Shown here piece after piece: positions 17,347 through 29,300 of a stretch of 64,000 bases of DNA. The notes under the pieces were generated by a model that was not told where the DNA came from, did no database searches, and worked only from the letters and a program-made list of their open reading frames with translations. Origin of the DNA: Verrucomicrobiaceae bacterium (lineage in GTDB: Bacteria > Verrucomicrobiota > Verrucomicrobiia > Verrucomicrobiales > Verrucomicrobiaceae); NCBI GenBank assembly GCA_027484445.1, contig JAIXSY010000052.1, forward strand, positions 1 through 64,000, written 5' to 3'. A program made the translations under genes and the position numbers. Within the stretch, counting starts at the first letter, position 1. Every line of letters starts with the position of its first letter.

Positions 17347-20300
17347 TTGATGATTTGTCCTTTTTCTGCAAGCACCTGCCCCCCGGGAGCCCATTCAGGA
17401 GCCCTGGCCTCGTCTGGCCGTGCTTTCCTGTCTCGTCCATTCGGGTTGAAAGCCTGGTCAAGAATGCTGCGCTCGCTGCTTGTGCTGGGCTGCTGGATCG
17501 TTGGATCGCTGGTTCACGGACACAATTTGAATCAGCGCGCGGATTACATCGGCTTTGATCAAGAGACCCTGAACCGGATGCAGCAACGCCAAGCGGCCGG
17601 GCAGCCGCTGATTCAGGCAGGCGATGTCGTGGGACTCATCGTCAAAGCGACCCCGAGCGTCGGCACTCCAACAGGCGCAGGTGGCTACTCCACATTTTTC
17701 ATTCCTGTAGGAACACAGGTCGTGGGAGCCCAGTACGGTCGCATCGACACCAAGGGCAGTTTTGTGGTGATGCCCATGAAGGGCCAATCCATCCTCGCTC
17801 TCGGAGATGGTTCCGTGGGCGCCAAGGTGCAGAATGCGCTCCGTGGTCTGGAACTCGGGCCTAACCTTTTGGGAGACAAATCCCACACGGTGGACCCCAC
17901 GTCAGGTCTGATGCGTGGCACCATGGCGGGCGTCTATTCTGACACGGGCATCTTTTTCTCCACAGATCCAAAGACTGCCTGGCAGAGCTGGGCGAACCAA
18001 GGCGGATTCGATGGAAGCACCGGCACAGCGACGGACAACCTCATCACCAACAACTCCGGTGATCGCATCTTGCCCACGACTCGATGGGATGCAGAGCAGC
18101 TCCTCGCCTTTGGCAGCAGCGTTCCCATTTCACCCATCGTTGATTCCGTGGATGGCCGAGGCAATACCCCCTGGGGGATGGGTAGCCCTGTCGCTGGCCC
18201 ACAGAGCGGCTACGCTTGGCACTTTGATAAAACCTACTGGGATGCGAATGCGAGCGATAGCGCCAGGATGAGGAATGCCGTGCGCAACATGGGGCCCTGG
18301 ATTCGCATTCAGTATCCAGGCAGCATGATCGCCAAAGACACCCCTGGACTGCGCAGCACAGCGCTTGGCTATGTCGGGGTCGATGCCAGTGGAACAGGGC
18401 GCATCGTCAATGCCGCGAATCCCCTCCCCCCGACGACAAGCTGGACAGACAGCACGAGCCCCAAAGCCGTGCGCATGGCTTGGGGAAATCTGGAGCTCTT
18501 CCGTCCTGAATACGCACGCGTGCAGCTTAAGATTCTCGTCGGCCCTGGCCAGCCAGGATCACCTTTTGATGCGGCAGGCTTCCTCCAGGCCAACGCCGAC
18601 ACCTTCGGTGGTGATGCTGGTGGAGAATACACCAACAAAGATCACCTCTGGCGCTACTACGAGCCGACCACTGTCTCATTGGCAAGCAAACCGATGATCT
18701 TCAAGCAATCGTCGAAGCCCCTGGTCGCACCGAATGAGGTATTCACCTACACGCTGTGGTACACGACCTTCGGCAACACGGCCCTAACCAATGTCGTCAT
18801 TGAAGACACGCTGCCCGCAGGCATCAGCTACGTCAGCGCGACACCTGCGCCGACAAGCACCAGCCCTCTGCGCTGGAATGTCGGCACCGTGCCGGCGAAC
18901 AGCGTGCGCAGCATCACGCTGACCGTGCGCGCGACCGGCACAGGGGTGCTGATGAATACGGTCTGCGCCACGAGCGATCAGGCCCCTCGCTCTTGCAATA
19001 CCGAGACGATCGAGGTCTCCACGAATCCCCTGCTTTATCCTGACAAGAGCGTAACACCAACCACAGCTCGCCCTGGAGATAGCGTCACCTACACGCTGAC
19101 GCTGACCAACGAAGGCACTGGCCCGAGCAGCGTGCCCTTGGTCATCCGCGAGATGCTGCCCACGGGCTTCACTTACCAGAGCCTGATTTCGGCAAAACTT
19201 GCAGGAGCTGGAACCTCAGCCGTCACGGTGAATGCCGCCGATGCCCAGCGTCCAGTCTTCACGCTAAACTCGGGCATCGCAGCAGGGAAATCACTCGTGA
19301 TCGTTTTCCGGGCAGGCATCAGCAGCACGCAACCCGGTGGCGTTTACACAAACAGTTACACCTTCGAGTATGATGGAAAAATCATGTCCACCGGCGCACT
19401 CGCCCCTGTGACGGTCGGTGGGGGCCGCATTGGCGACAGTGTGTTCCGCGACTGGAATGGCAATGGTGTGCAAGAGAGCTGGGAAGAAGGCCTGCCTGGC
19501 GTCATTGTGCAGCTTTTCGCCGCTGACGGCACCACCCTCCTGCGCAGCAGCACCACCACAGACGATGGGCGCTATGACTTCGCCGGATTGGAAGGTGGCA
19601 CCTATGTGGTCAGAGTCAGCCCACCGAGTGCCCACAGCGCGACCTTTGATGCCGATGGCATCAGCACCGCCAACCAAACGACCGTGCCACTGGCTGAAAA
19701 TCAGGCTCGGGCAGACATTGACTTCGGTTATCGCCCAGGCGGCTCAGGATCGATCACTGGCTTCGTGTTCAATGATCTGGGACGCGATGGCAACTATCAA
19801 AGCACGAGCGACACCGCCATTAGCGGGGTGACGCTACGACTCTACCGAGATCGCAATGGCAATGGCCAAATCGATGCCACGACCGACGGCCTGATCGGCA
19901 GCACCAGCAGCGCAGCGAATGGGGCCTACACTTTCAGCAATTTGCCGCTAGATCTCAGCTACTTGGTCGATGTGGATGAGACCGCCAGTGCGATCCCGAC
20001 AGCGCTGGGCGGCAGCCCTTTTCTCACGACGACTCCAGACCCACTCTCTGTGATCGATCTGGAAGGCACCCGCGCCAACGCAAGCTTTGGCTTTTGGCGT
20101 CAAATCCCGTCCACAATTGGCGGGATTGCATTCATCGACACGAATCTCAACCGCTCGCAGGACAACGGCGAAGTGCCTGTGGTGAATTTGACCATCGAAC
20201 TCTTTGCCGATCTAGACGGTGATGGCAATGCCGATGAAAACGAACGCATCCGCACCACACGCACAGGAGCTACGGGAGCGTATCGCTTCGATGACCTTGG

Positions 20301-23300
20301 TGAGGGAGAGTACTTGATCCAAATCGACATGGAATCGCCGGAAGTGCCCGCAGGTCACCAGGTCGCGAGCACTAGCCTGGAAGCCAGCGTAGTTGCCGGT
20401 GGCTCCAGCTTGACGAATCACTTTCCCTTCTCGCCACTGCTAACAAAGACTGCGAATCGCAGCACGGCTCAGGCAGGCGACACGATCAGTTACACGATCA
20501 CACCGAACTATCAGGGCAGCGATCTGCTCAGTGGCATCACGGTCACGGATGCCCTTCCTACCGGCACCACGTTTGTCAGCGCAAGCCAGGGAGGAACGAA
20601 TAGCAGTGGCATTGTGACCTGGAACCTTGGCACCACCCAGCCTGCCGAAGCGGGTTCTTTGGTGCAAAACCTCAATCTCTTTGCCATGCGTGGCAACAGC
20701 ACCAACACTTTTTGGCGCTACGACTCCTCCAGCCTCACCTGGCAAGCGCGCGCGAACCTACCAGCGACAATTTCCTCGGGGGGCTCTTTGGTTTCAAACG
20801 GCACTTTCCTCTTCGCACTGCGTGGAAACGGCAGCACTGCTTTTTATCGCTACGATCCGTCCGCCAACACCTGGGTCAGCCGCTCGAGCACACCTGTCAG
20901 CATCAGCAGCGGCGGACGCATGGTGTATCTGGCGCCCTTCATCTACGCCCTGCGTGGCAACGGCAGCACCAACTTCCTTCGCTATGACAACTCAGTGAAC
21001 CAATGGGTCACTCGGGCAAGCATCCCAGCTTCAGTCAGCTCCGGCGGTGCATTGACAACCGATGGCACCAACCTCTATGCCCTGCGTGGCAATGGCACCA
21101 AAAACTTTTATCGCTACAACGTCGCCGCAAACACCTGGACGAAATTAGCCGACACCCCAGACGCGATTCGCAGCGGCGGCTCCTTGGCCTTTGATGGCAC
21201 CTACCTGTATGCCCTGCGTGGCGATGATCGGAACAATTTCTTCCGCTACGACCGCGCTTCAAACGCCTGGACACGCCTCGCGAATGCACCAGGCACCGTG
21301 AACAGCGGCGGCAATCTGGTCGCTGCGGGCTCTTCTCTTTATGCCCTTCGCGGTGACAGCAACACGGCCTTCTGGCGCTACAGCACTCAGTCGAATACAT
21401 GGGCCGTGCTGACCTCACTGCCTGCCTCGGTTTCTTCCGGTGGTGCCCTGGTGGAATATGGTGCGCCCGTGCCAACGGAACTCACCGTGGACCTCACGAC
21501 TGACAAAACCTTAATCATGGATGGTGGCACACTCACCGTGACCATGGCGATGGGCTCCAGTGCCACCAACATCACGGGTGTCTCACCGCCCACACTGACG
21601 ATCACGACGACGAATGGAGCCAGCGCCACCTTGCTCAGCGGACCTCTGCCAACATCGGCCAACATCGTCGCAGGTAGCGCAGCGCTGTTTACCTGGACTT
21701 ATCGGATCAATGCCGGGACAAGCCCTGGCAGCGTGCGCTTTTCCCACAGCGCCTTCAATACGGCGAGCACGAATTTCCCCGCCTCGGCATCGAATTCCGT
21801 GCTAACGACACGGTCACTGACTCTAACTGTCAACGTCAGCAGCGGCAGCGGGCGTGACAGCCTGCGGAACGTGGCCCAGGTGCAGACCAATGAGTTCCGC
21901 GGCAGTTATCTTGTGGCCAACACTGGCACTTCAGGCAGCACGAACGACCGCTTCCTGCGCCTGACTGGATCGACCCTGACCGACGTGGGCAATACTGGCA
22001 CCACTCAGCTGCGCGGCCTAGTGCTGAGCCCTGATGGATTTCTGCTCTATGGTGTGGATCGCGACACCGCCACCGGATCGGGGGCTGATCTTTTTGGCAC
22101 CTTGAACCCGACGACTGGAGTCTTCACTGCGATTGGCCGCGTGACTTCCGCTGGCAATCCGATGTCAGGTTCACTTGGTAACATATCAGTAGCTGACATA
22201 CGTGGTCTATCCTTCAATCCTGAATCGGGTGAATTGTTCGCCATTCACCGGCGCGAGGACACCACGGCTGGCAATACCCTGCTGGATTGCCTTTTCAAAA
22301 TCGACCCCGTGAGCGGTCTGCACATCAACGACGCTTTTGGTGTCGGTGTGGATTACCTTGTCTTGGCAACAAACACATTGCCCACGGCCCTTTACGATGT
22401 GGACGACATCGCTTTCGATCCACAAAGTGGCAGCCTTTACGGCATCGCCAATGATTCGACGACAGGCTTTGGTGACAAGGACCGTCTCATCACCATCAAC
22501 ACCACGACAGGAGCCGTCACGAACTTGGGACGATTCACCATTGGCAACAGCACAAACTACATCGAAGGCGTGCAGGGCATGGATTTCGACGTCAGCGGAA
22601 ACCTGCGCGTCACCACGGGTTCGGGGGGGGCCGCTGCCACGAACAACACACTGTGGAAGGTGAACCTGACGAACGCACAATGCACTTCTCTGCTGGTGCT
22701 GACGAACAGTCTTCCTGCATACAGCGACTACGAAGCCATCGCCAGCCCCGTGAACCCGGTCATCATTCCGTCCACCCTTAGCAATCCCGTGGACACAGCC
22801 CTCACGGGGAGCATTGGCGATCTGGCCTACGCCGACTTGAACGCCAATGGCAGCCGCGATGCTGGTGAGCCTGGGCTCGCAGGCGTGCGCATCACGGCCA
22901 CCAGCGGCTCGACGACGCGCAGTGCCACGAGCGATAGCAGTGGCCATTACCGAATCTACGGCCTGAACACGGCAGGCAATCCCTGGACCGTCTCGGTCGA
23001 TCTCACCACCCTGCCTCAGGACTGGATCGCCACGACGGTCAGCACGGTTCAGCGCACGCTGGCTAGCAACATCGCTGAGATCAGTGATGCCGACTTTGGC
23101 TTCTTTGGCCCAGCTGATCCTGGCGTGGCAGGAAGCATCCAGGGTCTGGTTTGGACAGACCGCAATGCTGATGGCCTCCAAGATCCTGACGAAGCCGCCC
23201 TACCCAACGCACGTGTGCTGCTTTACCGAGACCTGAACACGAACGGCACCCTCGAAGGCAGCGATCTGCTGGTGCGCAGCATGCTCACCAACAGTGAGGG

Positions 23301-26300
23301 CATTTATCGCTTCGCCCGTCTGAATCCAGGTGCCTACTTGGTCGATGTGCAGGAGTCCAGCCTGCCTGCCGGCATGGCTCAGGTCAGTGGCAGTGCGGTG
23401 CGGGTGGTAACACTGGCCGCTCTACAAAACCGCACAGGCATTCACTTTGGCTACAACCACACCGGCAGCGTAGGTGATCTCGTCTTTTACGATACCAATG
23501 CGAACGGCATGGCAGATGCAGGCGAAACAGGCGTGGCTGGGATTCGCGTCAGCATTTACTTCGATGACAACAGCAATGGTTCGGTGGATGCCCAGGAGCG
23601 TGAAGCAGGCATCGCCTTCACCAACGCAAGCGGCGTGTATTCCATCAGCGGACTGGCAGCCGGTCGCTACGTGGCACGCGTGGATGAGCAGCATGTGCCG
23701 GCCCCCTCGACCAGCCCGAATGCCGGACTTTACAACACGATGCTGCCAACTCAGGGCGAGGAAATCAGCGTGACGCTCACGGCCGGTCAGCAGTTGGTTA
23801 GCGCTGACTTTGGCTTTGCTGAACTGGGTCTGTCAGAGGGCCGCGTCTTCCACGATGCCAACGCGGATGGTCGCCTGAATGGAACCGAGACAGGTGTGGC
23901 GAACATCTCTGTCACAGCGGTAGGCACAAGCCTGGGCGGTGCCACCATCAATCGCAGTACCACCACGAACAGCACGGGTGAGTATGCCTTCCTGCTGCCA
24001 GCAGGCAGTTATGTGCTCAGCTTCAATGCCGCTGATCCAGACTTCCCGGCGGGTATGACGCGTCTGACCACCGTGGCGAGCCATACGGTGACGCTCCAGG
24101 GCGGCTGGGAACTCACCGGGCTGGACTTTGGCCGCACCTACACCGGTGCCCTCGCAGGCATGGTCTTTGCCGACAGCAATGCCAACGGCAGCCTGAATGC
24201 AGGGGAAGGTGGTATCCCTGGGGCAGTGGTGGAGCTCTTTGATTCGACCGGCAACACTTGGCGCGATGCCCGTGTCACAGGCTCGGATGGCGGCTTCCGC
24301 TTCGATGGCTTGGGCAACGGTGCCCATGTGATCAAGGTGCGCGCAGATTCGCTGAGTGCACTTCAGGGTGCCATTCTCACGGCAGATCCTGTAGCACCGC
24401 TGGATGGCAATGCCTCGGTCAGCGTCAGCGGTGGAGCCACCGTGTCGAACCTGAACTTTGGCTACCGGCCGACTTCCACACCTCCACCAAGCGGTGCCTG
24501 CCCGGCTCCTCGTGGGCAAAGCTCTGGCGCGCAGTATTTGGTGACGCGTTTTGGGAAAGACATCCTGGGCGGTCAGACCTTTCAGCAATCCCAGTGCGTG
24601 ATGAGCATGTCGCCCAACGGTCGCTTCGTCACAGGCGTTCGCTTTGGCAGCCACACCCGCGCCTTTGTCCTGAATGTGCCCACGCTGCTCTACACGGACA
24701 TCACCCGCCTCACAGCTGGCAATGTCAGCGGCACTGGAACCGATGTGAATGACCTAGGCGATGTGGTGGGCTACGAAAAATGGACCAGCGGCACGAATGC
24801 CATCATGATCCCCTGGTTCCGCAGTGCTGCGACGGGCAGCGCACAACGCCTGCAGACGCCCTTTGATGCAAACCCGAGCCTCAATGCCAGCCCAGTGGCA
24901 CTCACGCAGAACAGCCTCTATGCGCTAGGCAATGTCGATCCCGATGGACCTGCGGGCAGCCAGCCCAGCCAGGGCGGCTACTGGACGCTGAACACTCGTG
25001 CCTGGACTGCCGTCAGCGGCTGGCGTGAAGTGCTGGATGCCAGCGCGGACGGAAGCCTCGTCCTCGTCGTGAACAGCAGCGGCACTGGACAGATCCTGCG
25101 TGGCAGTGTGGCGCAGGGCTGGAGCACCGTGGTGGCCTCCTTCTCTGGAAGACTGCGCGGTGGTAAAGTGAGCCCCGATGGTCGCTACGTAGGCACTTCA
25201 GAACTCAGCAGCGGTGTGCCGATTCCTTTCGTCTATGACACATTGACCCAGACTCGCACGAATCTGCCACGCGCTGCGGCTGACACCCTTGGCGGCATCA
25301 TCGGTGGCATCAGCGATACAGGCCGCGTCTTGGGCACGATCTACAGCAGCGGCAGCGCAGGCAGCAGCGCCGTGCTGTGGGATACACCGACTGCTGGCTA
25401 CGTGAGCCTGATGAATGTGCTGACAAATGATGGGCATGTCGCGATGGACGCTGACTTCCTCGGCTGGAACCTTTACAACGGCGGTGATGCCATGTCGGCC
25501 GATGGTCGCAGCTTTGGCATCTACGGGAACAATCCCTTCGACATGGAAGACTCGATCCTCTTCCAAAACTTCGGCGCGGCTGCGGATCGCCTCTGCGTAG
25601 GGAACGCCGTGTGGAATGACCTGAATGCAAACGGGCGCAAGGATGTCGGAGAACCCGGGGTGGAGGGTGCCGTGGTGCGGCTCTTTGCCACAGGTGACGA
25701 TGGGCTCATCGGCGGAGAAGGCAGCGCTGCGGACTATCAGGCACAGCCTCCGATCATCACCACGAACTCAGGGGCCTACACCTTCAGCCAATTGCCTCAG
25801 GGCAGCTACTACATCACCGTCGTGCCACCCTCCGGTCTGCCCGTCAGCTCCGGCGCACCCGTGCTGGTGGACAATGGCGTGGACAATGACAACAACGGAC
25901 GCCAACCCGGCGGTCAGGGCACCCTGCTCTACAGCCCGATCTTCAGCCTAGTGCCGGGCACAGAGCCCGTGAATGATGGGGACACCAATGCCAACACCGA
26001 CTTCACGTTGGACTTCGGTCTGACGACTGGACTGTCCGTGGGCGATCTCGTCTGGCATGATGAAGACGACAACGGCCTCTACGAAGCCTCCAAGAACGAA
26101 AAAGGCGTCTCTGGGGTGACCGTGCAGTTGCTGAATGCCAGTACCGATGCCGTGCTGATGACCACGACCACGGATGAGACCGGCAGCTATCACTTTGGAC
26201 TCGGAGGAGCAGCGGGGAACTACCGCGTGCGTCTCCCATTCCTGCCCTCTAGCACTCCGATTCCCTCCAGCAGCGTGGTCACCGCTGATAACGGCGTGGA

Positions 26301-29300
26301 TAACGACAACAACGGTGCCCAGCCAGGCACAGGCGGCACAGCCGTGACCAGCATGAGCTTCAACCTCAGCTCAGGCAATGAGCCCGGCAACAGTGGCGGT
26401 GGTTTGGAAGAGTCCACCATCGACTTCGGCCTGCGTGCCTGCGGTGTGCTGAGTCTCTCCCCTGCCTCTCTGGCCGCTGGCGTGCAGGACACCGCCTACA
26501 GCCAAACGCTTACCGCCAGCGGCTCCGTCGGCACAGTGACTTGGATGCTGATCAGCGGTGAATTGCCCCCAGGGCTTTCTCTTTCCACCGCTGGGGTCAT
26601 CAGCGGCACCCCCACCCTGCCAGGCACCTACATTTTCACCGCCCAGGCCACGGATTCAAAAGGCTGCACAGGCTCGCGCTCTTGGCCGATCAACATCAAC
26701 TGCCCGACAATTGCCATCTCCCCCTCCGTGCTGCCCGCGCCACCCGTCGGTTCAGCTTACAGTCAAACGCTGAGCATCTCAGGCGGACGTGCGCCCTACA
26801 CCTACGCCATCACGCAGGGTAGCCTCCCGACTGGACTGACGATGAGCAATGATGGCGTGATCTCTGGCACCACGACCTCCGCAGCTGTGACCTCATTGAC
26901 CGTGCGAGTCACCGACCTCAACGGCTGCGTCGGCACCCAAAGCTACACGATCACACCCGCTTGTTATGCCATCACGGTCACGCCTGACGCCGCTCCTCGG
27001 GGCAACACCAGCACTGCCTACAGCCTAGCCATGAGTGCTACTGGTGGAGTGGGCAGCTACAGCTGGTCCTTGGCCTCAGGCACGCTGCCCGCAGGCCTCA
27101 CGCTAAATCCGACGAGTGGCTTGATCTCCGGCACACCCACCGCAGGCAGTGGCATGGGCGCAGCCATCACGGTACGGGCCACTGACCTGTATGGCTGCAC
27201 CGGCACACGCGCGCTGAATCTGGTGATCTGTCCTGCGATGACCTTCACGCCCTCGACTCTACCGAACTGCGTGCAAAACGTCTTCTACAGCCAAACGCTA
27301 ACCGCAGGGGGAGGGACCGCACCCTACACCTACAGCATCAGCTCCGGGTCATTGCCAGCCGGACTCACGCTGGACAGCGCGGGAAACATCACTGGCACGC
27401 CCACCACCAGCAGCTCTAGCGCCCTGACTGTACGTGTCACCGACGCCGCAGGCTGCCAATCGACCCGCAGTTATGTGCTGAACTCAGGCTGCCCCGTCGT
27501 CACGGTTTCCCCCAGCTCGCTGCCCGGTGGCACCGTCGGCACAGCCTACGCTCAGGCACTGTCTGCTAGCCCTGCCGCAGGCCTGATGGGGCAATACTTC
27601 TCTGGCACCAATTTCAACGCACCTCTGCTAACACGCCAAGATAGCTCCATCGACTTCAACTGGGGTGCCAACAGCCCTGGTGGCACCGTACCCGCAAACC
27701 AATTCTCCGTTCGCTGGAGTGGCTTCCTGCGTGCGACCAGCACTGGCACGCACACTTTCCAGGCGACCACCGACGATGGTTTCCGCCTGTGGGTGAACAA
27801 CGTGCTCGTCATCGACCGCTGGTATGACCAGTCGGCCACCACACACACCGGCACGATAGCGATGACAGCTGGCCAGACCGTGCCCGTGCGAGTGGAGTTT
27901 TACGAAAACGGCGGCGATGCTGTCGCCCGACTGCAATGGTCTGGTCCGAACTTCACGATGAAAACCGTGACCGAATGGATCAGCTACCTCTGGAGTGTCT
28001 CCAGCGGCAGCTTGCCAGCCGGGCTGAGCTTGAACAGCTCCACGGGAGAAATCAGTGGCACTCCGACAGCCGCAGGCACTAGCAATTTCACCATCTCTGC
28101 CAGCGATGGCAGCAACTGCACAGGCTCACGCAGCTACGCAGTCACCATGACCTGCCCGGTGATCGAAATCACCACGACTTCCCTGCCCGATGCCTTTGTC
28201 ACCAACACTTACAATCAGACGCTGACTGCCACGGGCGGCACGGCACCCCTAACGTGGAGCCTCAGCAGTGGCAGCCTGCCTGCTGGGCTCAGCCTGAGCA
28301 GCAGCGGCGTGCTGAGTGGCATCCCGACGGCAACTGGAGCAGCCAATTTCACCGCCCGAGTTAGTGATGCCTCAGGCTGCTTCGTCACACGCTCCTACAG
28401 CTTCACCAGCCGCAGCCTTGGCATCGGGAACTTGGTGTGGGTGGACATGAACAATGACGGCCAGCGCCAGAGCACCGAGCTGGGTGCCCCAGGCGTGCTG
28501 GTGCAGCTCTGGACCGTGGGCACCGATGGTGCAAGAAACTCCGGCACGGGCGATGACGTTCGTGTCGCAGAAACCACCACGGATGTGAATGGAGCCTACC
28601 AGTTCGTTCATCTCCAGCCTGGCAGCTACTATGTGCGCATCCCGACGCCGCCAGCCTACTTCAACACCGTGGCAGCCAATGGTGTGGATCTGGACAACGG
28701 CATCAACCATGACAACAACGGCATTCAGCCAGGCGGAGCAGGCACCGCCATCATCAGCCCCGTCATTCAGCTAACAGTGAATACCGAGCCGGCGGCTGGC
28801 ATCGACGGCGATGACACCGACCGCGACAGCACGGTGGACATTGGCTTCGCCAACCTAGACGCCTGCTACACCAACAGCTTGGTGGACAATGCCAGCTTCG
28901 AAGTGCAGGGCAGCAGCAATGCGACGGGCACCGCATTGGCGCTGCTGGGCTTCAATGGCACCAGCAGCACTTTTGGCAATGGCATCAATGGGTACCAATG
29001 GCTGGGCGGAACCAATGGCACCAGTGGCATCGGCGAGCCCATCCAGCGTGTGCAAATTCTGGCAGGCACCAGCGGCAGCCGTGTCAGCTGGGTCGAGTCC
29101 GCCAAAGCCCGACACGGACGGCGTTACCTACTGCTCCAGGGCACCAACTCCAGCGTCAGCGTGCGGGCAGCGGGGGGGGGAAACTGGAGCTCGGTGCTGC
29201 AGGCAGGTCGCGAGTATCAAGTCACGGTCTGGGCAGCCAATGCCAGCGCTGCGGCAGCCTCCATCCTGCTCGATGTCGGTGCCAACGCCCCGATCCTGCA

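Noticed and set aside
17319-17558. 79-aa ORF overlapping the start of the giant gene
   Set aside because: Different frame, overlaps the leader/signal region and has no motif; considered spurious.
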